A program made the translations under genes and the position numbers. Of a stretch of 64,000 nucleotides of DNA, positions 1-10,005 are shown piece after piece. The notes below the pieces were generated by a model, which had not been told where the DNA came from, searched no databases, and was given only the letters and a program-made list of their open reading frames with translations. This DNA is from Aricia agestis (lineage: Eukaryota; Arthropoda; Insecta; Lepidoptera; Lycaenidae), in assembly GCF_905147365.1 (NCBI RefSeq), contig NC_056428.1, positions 25,884,001-25,948,000 of the forward strand, in the 5' to 3' direction. Position 1 is the first letter of the stretch, and each line of letters opens with the position of its first letter.

Positions 1-296
1 TAAATTTTATAATAATAATAATAATATTATCTATGGACGCTTCACACCACGTCAGTCTGGTCCCGTGCTAAGTACCTGAAGGACTTGGGTTACGGGTACC
101 AGACAACGGAAATATACTTAATACTTTTATACTATACATATATTTAAGATTTTTATTATATGATACACATATTTAATACACATCCATGACCCAGGAACTT
201 TGAAAACTTTTTGTTCCGTCGGCGGGATCCGAACCCGCGACCCCCGGCTTTAGCTACCAACAGCCCACCAACTGAGCCACAGAAGTCGTCTGCCAT
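1..296 (-). mobile_element. tRNA-headed SINE, runs off the left edge
   Basis: Read on the minus strand this starts with a tRNA-like head: an A-box-like TGGCTCAGTTGGTGG (plus 265-279) and a B-box-like GGTTCGGATCC (plus 225-235), followed by the junction GGAACAAAAAGTTTTCAA and a body containing GGATGTGTATTA. The same body occurs on the plus strand at about 19668-19857 and a short piece at 38092-38215, so this is a dispersed family and not a tRNA gene. The 3' end lies at or beyond base 1. Confidence 0.75.
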
Positions 297-310
297 TTTA
301 AGCCATTATA

Positions 311-567
311 TACAGGGTGTACAAAAATAAGTGATAATACTTTAGGTAGGTGTTCCATGTAGAGAGTTCACTGTGAAAGTAGCAGCGCTGCAAGACCAAA
401 ATTTTTTTTCACTTTTGTATGGGGAAAATCGTGACGTTCGGGCCCTTGCCCATCCAAAGAAAAAAAAATAATTTCGTCTTTCAGAGCTTCTACTTTCACA
501 GTGAACTCTCTACAAGGAACACGTACACACCCTGAAGTATTATCACTTATTTCTGTTATACACTGTA
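311..567. mobile_element. Foldback MITE (CAGGGTGT family), copy A
   Basis: The element occupies 313-565 and is flanked by TA at 311-312 and 566-567. It is almost one large inverted repeat: the left arm (CAGGGTGTACAAAAATAAG...) reappears reverse-complemented on the right. Full-length relatives sit at 38881-39139 and a shortened one at 4015-4196. The TA duplication fits the Tc1/mariner superfamily, but no transposase links it to an autonomous partner. Confidence 0.8.
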
Positions 568-645
568 TACGAGGGCACTGAAAATTGCGGGAATCAAGGA
601 AGTGACACAACATAAGTTCTATTAAAAAAATATACAGTATTTATT

Positions 646-843
646 TCTTTTCGAAGTATTCTTCGCGAAATTTGACACAATATTTTTCCATACGGCGGAA
701 CCAATCATTGAAGCAACCATTCCTTTCGGAATTTGGGGTCTCTAAAATGGGCGTTTTGTAGGCGTCTACACCTTCTTCAGGTGATGAATATCTCTGAAAG
801 TATAGAAATCATTAAAGTTTAGGTCGGAGCTGTACGGCGGATG
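646..843 (-). pseudogene. Mariner transposase C-terminal relic
   Basis: The minus strand reads HPPYSSDLNFNDF and, after frameshifts, pieces resembling NDWFRRMEKY and the usual C-terminal REEYFEK. These correspond to the mariner catalytic-core end (YSPDLAPND) and the family's tail. Only the last 60-70 residues remain and the frame is broken several times. It is clearly different from the intact mariner at 52139-53434, so it is an older, unrelated insertion. Confidence 0.65.
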
Positions 844-899
844 GTCTGAAAAAGGCAATATTAAAGAGTAAGAGTTAAGTACTTAATACTTTTTTGTTC

Positions 900-1280
900 A
901 TATTATTATTATTATAGTTTTTACCTATATTATATACCTATTGCCAATATTGATATCGAGCAAAAAAGGCCAAAAAAATCACGATTGTTGTATGGGAGCC
1001 CTCCTTAAATATTAATATTATTTTGTTTTTAGTAATTGTTGTTATAGCGGCAACCTCAGAACAGGAAAATAAGGCGGCAACAGATATACTTACCCGATCT
1101 GTGAAAATTTCAGATGTCTAGCTATAGCGGTTCTTGAGTTACAGCCTGGCGACAGTCAGACAGACGGACAGACAACGAAGTCTTAGTAATAGGGTCCCGT
1201 TTTTACCCTTTGGGTACGGAAACCTAAAAAATAATTTTGGCCTATTTTTCCTCTATAACGGTACGGAACCCTCTTTTTTT
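900..1280 (+). repeat. GGGTTCCGTACC-type dispersed repeat, partial
   Basis: It contains GATATCGAGCAAAAAAGGCC, CAGACAGACGGACAGACAAC and GGGTCCCGTTTTTACCCTTT, all shared with copies at 31343-31830, 35998-36366 and 47849-48010. A short inverted piece (ACGGTACGGAACCCTC) follows at about 1259. Class is unknown; it is very common in moths and butterflies. Confidence 0.6.
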
Positions 1281-1405
1281 CAAAACGGATTTTTTTTTCA
1301 AAAGTTGGAGAAAAAAAATTGAACTCATGATTTATGGCATAATATTTTAGTGACAAATTGGTTTTCAAATATTTTTTTTCTCCAACTTTTGAAAAAAAAA
1401 TTTAT
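1281..1405. repeat. Inverted repeat, about 30-bp arms
   Basis: TTTTTTTTCAAAAGTTGGAG on the left is mirrored by CTCCAACTTTTGAAAAAAAA on the right, separated by about 70 bases. No target duplication was identified. Confidence 0.6.
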
Positions 1406-1559
1406 ACTTCAAAAGAAAACCGTTATAACTTCTAAATTATCTGACTAAGAGCATTGAAGTAAATAATTTATTTAAGATGAAAACTTATCTTTTTAAAATA
1501 AAAAAGCACCAGTTTAATGCGCTAGATTTTTCACAAAAAGCCGTTAATTAAAAAAATAC

Positions 1560-1858
1560 ACATTTTTTTTCTTAAACTTTGGTTTTTCTATGTTTAATTC
1601 CACGAAATTTATAACATATTGCCTTTATAAGCGTAGTCCACACTCCACAAGTTTAGCTATCAAATGAGACCTTTTTTATCTTCATAGGATATTTACATGA
1701 GAAGTACTGGTCAGATTAGTGTGTAAGCCCGAGAAAAACTAAAATGGCTGGCATTTTACAACCGTGAGAGAGAGAAAAAATTTGAGAGCCAATTTGTCGA
1801 TAAAATATGCTATAGATTAGGACATTAAAGGATCGGACACCGGTGTCGGGACACATTG
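1560..1858 (+). mobile_element. Truncated copy of the CAATGTGTCCCGACACCG TIR element
   Basis: It matches the right three quarters of the complete element at 56774-57129, including GAGAAGTACTGGTCAGATTA and the terminal CGGTGTCGGGACACATTG. The left end is missing. Confidence 0.7.
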
Positions 1859-1859
1859 T

Positions 1860-2980
1860 ATATCGCTTATTTACGAAGTTTTATGCGCACTTTTTCAGAA
1901 ATGCATAATTTTGCTATACATGTAGACCAAAATTATGAATGATGATGATTATTTTTTGGTGATGATAAGAAACTAAGGTTTTGTTGCACCAAAGGCACAA
2001 TAGACATAACTACCAGTAGTTCGACTGCAAAGAAACGGACAGGTTTCAATATCTGTCAAATTCGTCGGGTTTCACTAGGATTATGAACGGAATGTGCCTC
2101 GCGCTGGCTGATATACTTAAGACGCTGACAACTGCCAATGACCTTGAGGATTCGCATTTCTAAGCCACGCCCCCTAATTGTCCGATAAGACAGCGCCAGC
2201 TTTGCTAGCGGCTAAACCGGGAACTTCTAAAAGATAGGTTTGATTAATATTGAGCTGTCGCATAGAGATTTCAATAGATGGCGCGTAATAAATAAATACT
2301 ATGTACTATACTTCCGTGAGCGAACTATAAGAGTGCGGAAGATTAGTGCAGAATGCAGATAGAACGGAGCACAGCGGAGAGGTAATATTAACGCACTTGA
2401 AAATAAACTTTATAATCATTAAATTAAAGTGCATAAATGCTTGAACCTTACAAAAAATGCACGTTTGTCCTCGAGGATACGCGGGAATCTTTAAAAGTTT
2501 GAAGTCGATATTATACTGATTCGTTATGTCTATTGTGGTAGTAATGTAAGCCATACACGTTACGCAGGTAGACCGGAATGTGTGAGGGAATATACCTGTG
2601 CAGTTTTTTGGACCTGCGCAGGCGACCAGGTCCCACACACATGCCGGTATACATGTGCAGGCATACCTGCGTGCTGTACAGGTGGATCTCTCCCGTCCCC
2701 GGTAGACGTGTAAGGCTTACTTATGGTAAATAAAACACAGTTATTCTTTTATAATATACCTATTATATTATAAAATAATGACAAAACCCAACTGCGTAAA
2801 AACATTCAATTTTTTTCATAAACATTTTTTCTGTTACATTACAATTTACATTAAAATTACAATAACATAAGTACAGCAAGAAATAAAACAAAATTCAGGA
2901 ATCGTTTTTTACTGTCCCGGCAAACGTTGCTTTGCCATAATATTATATTTACGATAATATTATTATTTTAATTAAGTGAC
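1860..2980. other. Stretch without recognised gene
   Basis: AT-rich sequence with no convincing coding region on either strand. A minus-strand open frame at 2306-2638 has no family motif and an unremarkable composition, so it is not called. CAGGTA/ACCTG motifs recur between 2560 and 2700. Confidence 0.5.
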
Positions 2981-3142
2981 TAACGGCCGTTCCCAATATA
3001 TGATCTATCTCTGGTTTTGCCCTACTAGAGATATGAATAGCTCACATTAAACATTAGAGACATATATTTTGTCAATTGTGAGCTATTCCTATCTCTAGTA
3101 GGGCAAAACCAGAGATAGATCAAATATTGGGAACGGCCGTAA
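2981..3142 (+). mobile_element. Harbinger-like foldback MITE, copy 1
   Basis: The element spans 2984-3139, flanked by TAA at 2981-2983 and 3140-3142. Arms begin CGGCCGTTCCCAATAT and continue through GATCTATCTCTGGTTTTGCC. Copies lie at 42785-42949 and 61704-61851. The 3-bp TWA duplication and an empty site for copy 2 support a PIF/Harbinger-type MITE. Confidence 0.8.
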
Positions 3143-3149
3143 ATAGGTA

Positions 3150-3310
3150 AGTATGTCACCATGGCAACGTTGATCGCTATCCCGTCGCACAAACTTAATG
3201 GTCGCCGTCAGTCTCAGGTTATAATAATTTACTATTATTTATTCAACAAATGCACTTATCAATATTTAAAGTACCCAGTAGCCGATTCTCAAACCTACTG
3301 AATATGCATA
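3150..3310. repeat. Dispersed repeat shared with 47340-47600 and inside 53708-54276
   Basis: It contains ATGGCAACG, ACTATTATTTATTCAACAAA, TGCACTTATCAATAT and TAGCCGATTCTCA. The same blocks occur in two other places in this window. Probably a LINE 3' tail; class not established. Confidence 0.55.
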
Positions 3311-3316
3311 ATATAA

Positions 3317-3346
3317 TTGATTAACGGTGCCCAGCTATGTATATAT

Positions 3347-3378
<32 letters not shown>

Positions 3379-3402
3379 CATAGCTGGGCACCGTTAATCA
3401 AA
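3317..3402. repeat. 86-bp palindrome with (TA)n core
   Basis: TTGATTAACGGTGCCCAGCT at the left is exactly mirrored at the right, around an alternating AT core. It could extrude as a cruciform. It may be the tip of a larger element, because CGTTAATCCGTTAA-type motifs crowd the next 600 bases. Confidence 0.85.
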
Positions 3403-4014
3403 TAGTTAACTTCGTTAATCCGTTAAAAAAATGTTAGCTTCGTTAAACGTTAAAGCGTTACACTGCGGACGAATTAGCGCAAGTTAACGTTAATCGTTAA
3501 TCCGTTAATATGTGTAATATGGCCTTGTTGTAACTTATATCATTGCGTTAGTGTACATACAAAACCTGTTGTTTTAAGGTTTTGGAAGTTTACAGGTTAG
3601 GGTCAAAACAAAATACTTCTATAATTATTGTATTCTAGGTAGAAATTACAATACAATAATTATTATAGATATAGTTTATTGTTATTATAAATAATTTGCA
3701 TGTTGATAAAGAAGAGTGCAGTATAATTTAGTTAGGTAACTAAATTATACTGCACTCTTCTTTATCAACATAATGAAATGATAAAACGAAACAAATATAT
3801 TCTCACTCGCATGCGCCTGAAAATGTATATCTAGTATTATTTTTGTTTCGTCTGAACCTATTTCGCGCGGCGCCGCGGTGCCGTGCGGTAAATAGTAGGC
3901 ATTGGATTAACGAATAACGGACTTCTGCATATTAACGGAAGTTAACCAGTCCGTTAATATTTTTAAAAGTTAACTTAAAAGTTAATCCGTTAATCAAAAT
4001 GTTAACATATGTAT
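3403..4014. repeat. CGTTAATCCGTTAA-rich region, probable non-autonomous DNA element
   Basis: Many variants of GTTAATCCGTTAA occur at both ends (3405-3515 and 3905-4005), partly in inverted orientation, around a GC patch near 3865-3890. Boundaries and class were not resolved. Confidence 0.45.
3700..3771. repeat. Perfect 35-bp-arm palindrome
   Basis: Left arm 3700-3734 (ATGTTGATAAAGAAGAGTGC...) and right arm 3737-3771 are exact reverse complements with a GG loop. It is not a recognised TIR element. Confidence 0.9.
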
Positions 4015-4196
4015 ACAGTATGTAACAAAAACAAGTGATAATACTTTAGGGTGTGTACGTGTTCCTTGTAGAGAGTTCACTGTGAAAGTACAAGGGCAAG
4101 CGTCACGAGTTTCCCCATACAAAAGAAAAAAAATTAGGTCTTTCAGCGCTGCTACTTTTACAGTGAACTCTCAACAAGGAACGCGTACAAACCCTG
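4015..4196. mobile_element. CAGGGTGT-family MITE, deleted copy B
   Basis: It shares TAGAGAGTTCACTGTGAAAG and the mirrored arm with copies A and C but lacks the end of the right arm. Confidence 0.7.
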
Positions 4197-4339
4197 TGTC
4201 GAGAAAATTGAATGCCGAAATCACCTACTTCGGAACTTCTGTAATAGGCTAAAAATTTACAAACTGATACGAAATATCCCATCAAAGACACAAATTTGAC
4301 CCAAAGCGTGATCATGATGAAGTTATTAGAAAATTATTA

Positions 4340-4765
4340 GAAAACTTTGGCCGGGTGATAAAAAGAAGACCCAACACTGCAAGTGCTAACCTAGTAAAAG
4401 ACATTTTATATTTAAAAAAAATAAGCTTCGTTTCTTCTATCAAACATGGCCAAGAAAATTAAAAACAAGCAATAAGAGATTTAGAATTACAAGAAGGAAT
4501 TAAAGTAAAGCCTTGCGGGCTATTTATAGATACAGACTTGCCATTTTTAGGAGCAACGCCCGATGGAATTTGCGATGAAAAAACTATTTTAGAAATTAAA
4601 TGTCCCATCACAGCATATAACATTGGAGTAGACGCTGCTATAACACAACAAAAAGTTACATTTTGGAAAATAGATAAACAGGGCAAATTAAATATAGACA
4701 AAAATCACTCCTGGTTTTATAAGGTGCAAGGGCAGCTCCATATTTCAGGTTACGAATATTGCCTT
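4340..4765 (+). pseudogene. YqaJ-type nuclease domain relic of a transposon
   Basis: The plus strand encodes ATPDG followed by ILEIKCP and, later, WFYKVQGQLHISG. This is the signature of YqaJ/lambda-exonuclease-like domains, where the D of PDG and the E-x-K of EIKCP are metal and catalytic residues. Upstream, RVIKRRPNTASANLVKD and HGQEN belong to the same reading frame, but a TAA interrupts it just after HGQEN. In insects this domain is found in transposon proteins, often with the Mutator-like domain seen next door. Similarity stops near 4765, where the minus-strand relic begins. Confidence 0.7.
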
Positions 4766-5164
4766 ATTATTATTGATAGGCATGTAATGGTCTTCATTTG
4801 AGTCACTATCAATTATCAATATTAGATTGCAAAGTATGCATAGAAATGTGAATTTTGAATTGAGGCCATCTTGCTTTTCACCTACTAGTTCTATGTCAGT
4901 TAAAGCACATCCAAGAGGACCATGATGAGAAATTTCTTGCAACCTCTTATAAAAATATGAAACACTTATAATTCTTCTTCCGACATCAGGTTTCTTCTGA
5001 GGAAGTGCAGTTTCAACAATAAGCTTTTCAGCATCACATTCAGCCTCCAAACTACATAGTCCAGTGTCATGGGTACTTTTTTCTTCCAGCCTGTAAGTAA
5101 GTTTATACTTTGAGACATCGACATTTAACAACAGTTTAAAAACTGGATCACCACAAAATTTCAT
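4745..5164 (-). pseudogene. Mutator-like transposase N-terminal domain relic
   Basis: The 139-codon minus-strand frame contains DVGRRIISVSYFYKRLQ, HHGPLGC and LNSKFTFLCILCNL. This resembles the insect Mutator-like transposase domain: a GRRI-x-x-x-Y-F motif, then a G-C turn and a C-x-x-C. The frame ends after MPINNNKAI, where family members normally continue with the catalytic region. A methionine opens the frame at 5164, but upstream exons may exist (6066-7246). It meets the YqaJ relic tail to tail. Confidence 0.6.
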
Positions 5165-5399
5165 AAATTAAAATGATTAACTTTTCGATTATTGGGAAAT
5201 AGGAATTAGGATAAAATTATACAGAACTCAATATTTAAAAAAGCCTTTTGCTCGTTTGCCTTCTAATAATTATTAGGCTAATACGCTGCACTCCGCAGTA
5301 GGGGTGGGTCGTTATGTGATTTTTAACCGACGAAACAAGTTGTAACTGTACGACGCGGGCGCCCGGTAACGGTGTAACGTCATATCACAATAATTATAG

Positions 5400-5515
5400 G
5401 GCCTATAGCCTATAGCCTTTTTTCAAATCGGACCAGTAGTTCCTGAGATTAGCGCGTTCAAACAAACAAACAAACTCTTCCCAATTATAATATTAGTATT
5501 GATATAAACTAATTA
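5400..5515 (-). repeat. Helitron-type fragment nested in the hAT MITE
   Basis: It carries TTCAAATCGGACCAGTAGTT, CCTGAGATTAGCGCGTTCAA and TATAATATTAGTATTGATAT, shared with 14205-14506, 16935-17226 and 54321-54690. Confidence 0.65.
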
Positions 5516-5535
5516 ATATTTTTGCTAGGTAATCT

Positions 5536-5603
5536 GCGCGGAACTAGTTGGCCGCGCCGCCGGTATGCTCACATACCGGCGGCGCGGCCAACTAGTTCCG
5601 CGC
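5536..5603. repeat. Perfect GC-rich palindrome, 32-bp arms
   Basis: Arms 5536-5567 and 5572-5603 are exact complements with a CTCA loop; the stem includes GGCCGCGCCGCCGG. It sits in the middle of an AT-rich hAT MITE. Confidence 0.9.
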
Positions 5604-5868
5604 GGACTATAGCAAACTCGCTGTCGCTCGCTAGGTCGACCGGTGCAATGGGCGGCGGGCGCTAGCTGCGACTCCAAACGAAACAACGCGACGATCGCTC
5701 GACGGTACTTCATACCACCCAATGCAATAAAAACGTTACAAAAATCACTACTCTACTATATAAATACGACTCGAAACTAGTTATTCGGTTACTGTATGTA
5801 GCTAGTTATTGTAACTATAGTGACGTGAAATAACGCTCACCCCTACTCCGCAGTGAAGCCGCACCCTA

Positions 5869-5948
5869 TTAGGGCCGGGACACAAAAACACGCTCCGGCG
5901 CCGTACGACGTCGCGTCGTCGTGCCGTGATTTTGTGTCCCGGCCCTTA
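5869..5948. mobile_element. Short MITE with TTA duplication
   Basis: Element 5872-5945 (74 bp) has ends GGGCCGGGACACAAAA and its complement; TTA flanks both sides (5869-5871, 5946-5948). Confidence 0.7.
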
Positions 5949-6065
5949 CGGAGCATGTCCTTGAATAGAGCTGAAAGAATCGCGCAATCGCATCGCGCTC
6001 AAATAGTAATAAACTTATTATATCTATATTTACCTAGCCTATCGTAATTGTAAAAATATACTTGC

Positions 6066-6155
6066 CTTTTTAAAATACTACCCGTCGCTATATTGCGATC
6101 GGCATTTGCTACATTTTCCACTGTGTTATTATCTAATTCCATCGTTTTCGGTCGA
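6066..6155 (-). CDS. Putative exon 3 of an unrecognised minus-strand gene
   Basis: On the minus strand TTTTTTTTCCAG precedes position 6155, and the exon ends at 6066 before GCAAGT, the consensus of the minor GC-AG donor class (AAG|GCAAGT). It has 90 bases in phase 2/2 and reads (S)RPKTMELDN... to ...ATGSILK. It resembles the neighbouring exon at 6397-6489: both start R-x-KTM followed by D or E, both end GS-[MI]-L, and both have the same phases. It may belong to the decayed Mutator-like transposon gene or to a small spliced host gene. No domain is recognised. Confidence 0.35.
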
Positions 6156-6240
6156 CTGGAAAAAAATTAAATCATAATAATATCATAAAAAGGCTAAAAT
6201 AGCTTGTAATAGATAAACTGGATCATAAAAAATATAATGA

Positions 6241-6355
6241 ATGAGCCATGCTTTGGCACGAATGGGCCGACTCGACCAGAGAAATACCACGGACTCACAG
6301 GAAAACCGGCGTGAAACAGCCCTTGCTCTGTGTTTCGTAGTCGTGAAGGACGTTT
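6241..6355 (+). mobile_element. Metulj-like SINE, 5' fragment
   Basis: It contains GCACGAATGGGCCGACTCGA and ACCGGCGTGAAACAGC as in the full copies at 10006 and 22032, then stops. Confidence 0.75.
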
Positions 6356-6396
6356 GGTTACAACTTATAATAAGTAGATAAATAAACTTATATTAC

Positions 6397-6489
6397 CTTT
6401 CCAACATACTACCTGCCGCTGGATCTGAATTGGAATTTGGTGATTCGTTTGGGTTATCAATAATTGCACTATCCATGGTTTTCCGCCGC
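6397..6489 (-). CDS. Putative exon 2 of the same minus-strand gene
   Basis: It starts after TATTTCAG (acceptor at 6490-6491) and ends before GTAATA (AAG|GTAATA at 6396). The 93 bases in phase 2/2 read RRKTMDSAIID... to ...PAAGSMLE, related to the exon at 6066-6155. Joining the two keeps the frame open (AG + T gives Ser). An upstream exon in matching phase was not found: the candidate at 7166-7246 ends in phase 0 and would run into a stop. Confidence 0.35.
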
Positions 6490-6539
6490 CTGAAATAAAA
6501 ATTTAAATAATAAAGGCCTAAATAAAACTTCAGATTCAA

Positions 6540-6835
6540 AGCAAAATGAACTTATAGTACCTAATTATAGTACTTGTACTATTATTTATTCTGTGCTAAT
6601 AGTGATAAAAAAAAACCATAAAAAGTATTACGAAAATTCTCTGAAACTCGATCCATAGACCGATTGAATATTGATTTATCAGAACGATCCCCGACGCGCG
6701 ACGCTAAAACTTATTTAGGCTAACGAAATAATCAACTTTATGAGTGGTGATTTTTTAACTTTTTGAACATTTATTTTGGAGTGCAAAACTCCAACATAAA
6801 TGTTCAGATACAAAGCAAAATTATTATCAGTGATA
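6540..6835. repeat. Diverged half-copy of the following foldback unit
   Basis: The blocks GTGATAAAA...CCATAAAAAGT and ACGAAAATTCTCTGAAACTC match 6838-6905 imperfectly, indicating an old tandem duplication. A small hairpin GAACATTTATTTTGGAGT and its complement lies at 6766-6802. Confidence 0.5.
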
Positions 6836-7042
6836 AAATAAAACATAAAAAACTGTATTACGATTTACGAAAATCCTCTAAGATTCGAACCATAGGCCGA
6901 TTGGAAATTGATATAATGTTATCACAACGATTGTGATAACATTATTATGTCAATTTCCAAGGTCTATGGTTCGAATCTTAGAGGATTTTCGTAAATCGTA
7001 ATCAATCGTAATACAGTTTTTTTATGTTTTATTTGACACAAC
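6834..7042. repeat. Long foldback repeat, about 90-bp arms
   Basis: The left arm (AACATAAAAAACTGTATTAC..., TCCTCTAAGATTCGAACCAT) is mirrored on the right around ATGTTATCACAACGATTGTG. Small gains and losses distinguish the arms. No target duplication is certain. Confidence 0.8.
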
Positions 7043-7165
7043 GATCCTGGCTATCCTAAAACACATTGAGAGTGACGAAATATTTTGATTCGGGGTCGTA
7101 ATTGTTCGTTTTTTTTTTTTTAATAAAGACGTACGCAACTAGAAAGTAGATAAAATTGAACTTAC

Positions 7166-7246
7166 TTTTACTTCCATCATGTATTTGTGGCTTTCACGAA
7201 GCTGTCGCTTTTTTGCTGGACGTCTTTTCTTTTTCTTGTCACCCAT
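7166..7246 (-). CDS. Putative first exon, lysine-rich N-terminus
   Basis: An ATG at 7246 opens 27 codons, MGDKKKKRRPAKKRQLRES..., ending in MMEVK directly before GTAAGT (7165-7160), a strong donor. The basic start would suit the N-terminus of an insect Mutator-like transposon protein (relic at 4745-5164), which is why I associate it. The phase does not fit the next exons, so the transcript structure is unproven. Confidence 0.3.
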
Positions 7247-7249
7247 TTT

Positions 7250-8060
7250 TACAGACGCGCAATATAATTTCAAATATTTACAGAATAAACTTAATATACT
7301 ATAAAACAATGAGAAATACCTATATACAAATTTTAAGAACTAAACGCTTCAATTACACTAAAATCACAATATCGGCAGAGCGAAATCCGTCACACGTCCA
7401 CATAGCACCGCGCCTCAGCGAACACTGTCGGTTTTCATGCGAGAGAGAGAGATGTGAAATGTTCACTCAGAAGCGTGGATATATTTTTCGTTTGTTAGAG
7501 GAAAAATAAATATTGTGGGAAATCTAGATGTCAGAGCCGAAAATTAAATCGGGCAATCTTTGGATTTTTGTAAAAGGTATCAAATAAACAAATTTTTAAA
7601 GCATAGATTGTATTATTACTTTAGTTAGAACTGTTTAAAGTTCCCGAAAGATGTGACTTTGGTATTTTTTTTCATCCAGTAGGAGTACATTATTTTATTA
7701 TTTAAATCGGACAAGCTTTTCCAAATATAATCAAAAATCACATATATTTTTTTTGTGCCAATCAATGAAATACATACGTCTAGAAAACTGCACAAAGATG
7801 TCAAATTGGCAGCTGTCTGCGCCTTAATTTATTTTTAAATATTTAAAATAAAGATTTCAAAATTGGATTCTGACAATTTTAATCGCATGTGCCAAAACAC
7901 AAACAACAATACGACCAAAGAGGAACACGTCCAGCGAATATGTCATAGTTTTAAATTCGTAGGTAACAAGTTAACAATCCTAGCGACGATTTTCGTCATA
8001 ATACGTCAAATTTAAAAATTTCAACATCAGTTCTAAGTCGGCATACCCTATAATTCTGTC
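7250..8060. other. Stretch without recognised gene
   Basis: AT-rich DNA. It may include the promoter side of the minus-strand exon at 7246. Apart from a GA run at 7440-7450, nothing else was recognised. Confidence 0.4.
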
Positions 8061-8074
8061 TACTCTGCCAAAGG

Positions 8075-8140
8075 CGTGGTTAAAGTTAAAGTTAAGGTTA
8101 AAGTTAAAGTTAATGCTAAATTTAATTTTAACCTTAACTT
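8075..8140. repeat. GTTAAA hexamer microsatellite
   Basis: GTTAAAGTTAAAGTTAAGG and continuing hexamers, followed by an imperfect inverted copy (TTTTAACCTTAACTTTGACC). Confidence 0.8.
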
Positions 8141-8159
8141 TGACCGGAGAAATTGACAG

Positions 8160-10000
8160 CTGGTCCAACAAGGTTATTTAAATGAACGTGGACGGGGGCG
8201 CTGCTGGTAAAGGAGAACTGTCAAAAATTGCGTTTTTGTATGATGACAGCGTTAGTCCCTTTTTTCGCCTCGTGCACTTAAAACCTAGTCGAGCTCTATA
8301 ATAATAGTTTATTTATTTCAAATCATATACATTGAAAAGCTTATAAATAAGGCATATTTAATTTCAATACGAGATCAGTGATTTTAGCGTTGGGAGCTGT
8401 ACTAGTGAAAACTGTGACACAGCTCCCAAATGCCTATGGTTAATGGTTATGGTTAAATATTGCTTCTTGATGGTGTCCATTTTTAACTTTAAGGACGTAC
8501 TTAGTCTGGTCATAAATACTGTTACTAGTAAAAATTAACAAAATATTACATTTATATTTGGATTCTGTAATTTTTATGTTTGTTTAAAGTTAAGAAATAT
8601 ATAAATGTAAGTATGCCATTTTTATGGCATTTAATTTTCGGGCTTTGAAAGACTCCGCGGCCAACGGCGTTATTTTAAAAGCGCGACCAACCGAGGGATA
8701 ATAATAAACTTAAAAAAAAAACCTTTTTAATTTTTATATTCAATGCAAAGAAACATTCTCCCCAACCTAATATTTTATAATTAAAAGCCATGATGAAATT
8801 GAACATCCAAAACTCACACACACACATATGCAAATTGACTAGGTGATCTAGTCTACACTCTAGAGCTAGACCGTAAGGCGTAAACGTTTAAACCGTTACG
8901 CTACCGTACGCTCTCACTTGATCTTCTTGAATTAATTGAGACAAGTACCGATGGTCTAGACGTCCATTTCCTTCAAGTGCGTTGACTTCGCTCGTCTTCT
9001 TCCCCCCTTCGACGTGCCTACGTATCGTGTCACGCAGCTCGAACGGAAACGTGAATATTATGCACATCTAGGTCTATTCTCTATGCAGAGTACAGCGTTA
9101 GCTGGATGTACCTAGCTGAGTTTGGTTACTGTTGTCGAAAGCCTTCATACAAACTTAACTTGTACTAATACGAGTACTAGTACTAATGCTTAGATAACTC
9201 CTGAGTCAGGAGTTCTCTAAGCATTAGTACTTACTAGTATTCCTGACTCATTGTTGTTTTAAGAACTGAAAGCATAATATACTACTATGTAAATTCTATT
9301 CAACGTAATTCAAGTTAAGTACCTACAGTTAATAGATGTGATAGTTTCGTAAGTACCTAAAGCATATCTATCTAGAACTGACACTCATGTGTTTACCATT
9401 AAGTATATAAATAACTAAAAAGAGTGAAATTATTATTTCTTAACAAAAAATTAAAACAATAAGGACCTGGTTTCACAAAAATAGGGAAACTTCGTTTCCG
9501 CAGCAATTTTCAGTTAAAGTCAATACTAATTATTACGAAAACGGTGCTTCGTACGAAATTTTATTGTACTTACTACATAGTAAAAGCTAATAAAATTGGA
9601 CCATGGTATCACTAAGAAATTGTCTCTGATGCTGGTGCTGATAAAAACACCGGTTTGAATTTCATCTGGATTTACTAAAATCACGTGTTCGGATAATTCT
9701 GCGGTGTACTACTATCGTCAGCCGGGTCTGGAGAGCCATTATTCGCGTCATAAGGTGTTACCATGGTCAATCTCCCAAACTCGTGAAAAAGCAACCTTTC
9801 GCATTTTCCAGATCGGATGCTGGAAAACAAAATATTTTGATATCATATGGACCATCTTAATGGGGACCCTTCGACACGGTTTGGTCGGTTTCTAGACACT
9901 GGTTGCTCTCCTGAAGCCTTTTTACTGATCTGATCGCGCAAATGATACAAATGTGGACGCCGCGCTCATAGGAGATAAACATACTAAAATTACATACTCT
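8160..10000. other. Intergenic stretch; only a hairpin recognised
   Basis: No coding region could be supported. It contains the palindrome at 9179-9231 and otherwise undistinguished AT-rich sequence, with a GC-richer patch around 8870-9060. Confidence 0.4.
9179..9231. repeat. 53-bp palindrome, one mismatch
   Basis: AGTACTAATGCTTAGATAAC is mirrored around a single central G at 9205; one mismatch in 26 pairs. Confidence 0.85.
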
Positions 10001-10005
10001 TTTAG

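Larger units (their letters stand above)
5291..5853. mobile_element. hAT MITE with perfect 8-bp target duplication
   Basis: The element is 5299-5845 (547 bp). It begins TAGGGGTGGG and ends with the complementary CACCCCTA. CTCCGCAG is present exactly at 5291-5298 and 5846-5853, the duplication length of hAT elements. It contains a Helitron-type fragment (about 5400-5510) and a GC-rich palindrome (5536-5603). Confidence 0.85.

Noticed and set aside
208..283. tRNA gene on the minus strand
   Set aside because: A and B boxes are present, but the same head continues into a SINE body found elsewhere, and I cannot fold a full cloverleaf with an acceptor stem.
2306..2638. 110-codon minus-strand protein
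   Set aside because: No family motif, no splice or promoter context, and composition typical of chance frames.
7156..7509. 117-codon plus-strand protein
   Set aside because: Antisense to the candidate lysine-rich exon at 7166-7246 and without any motif.
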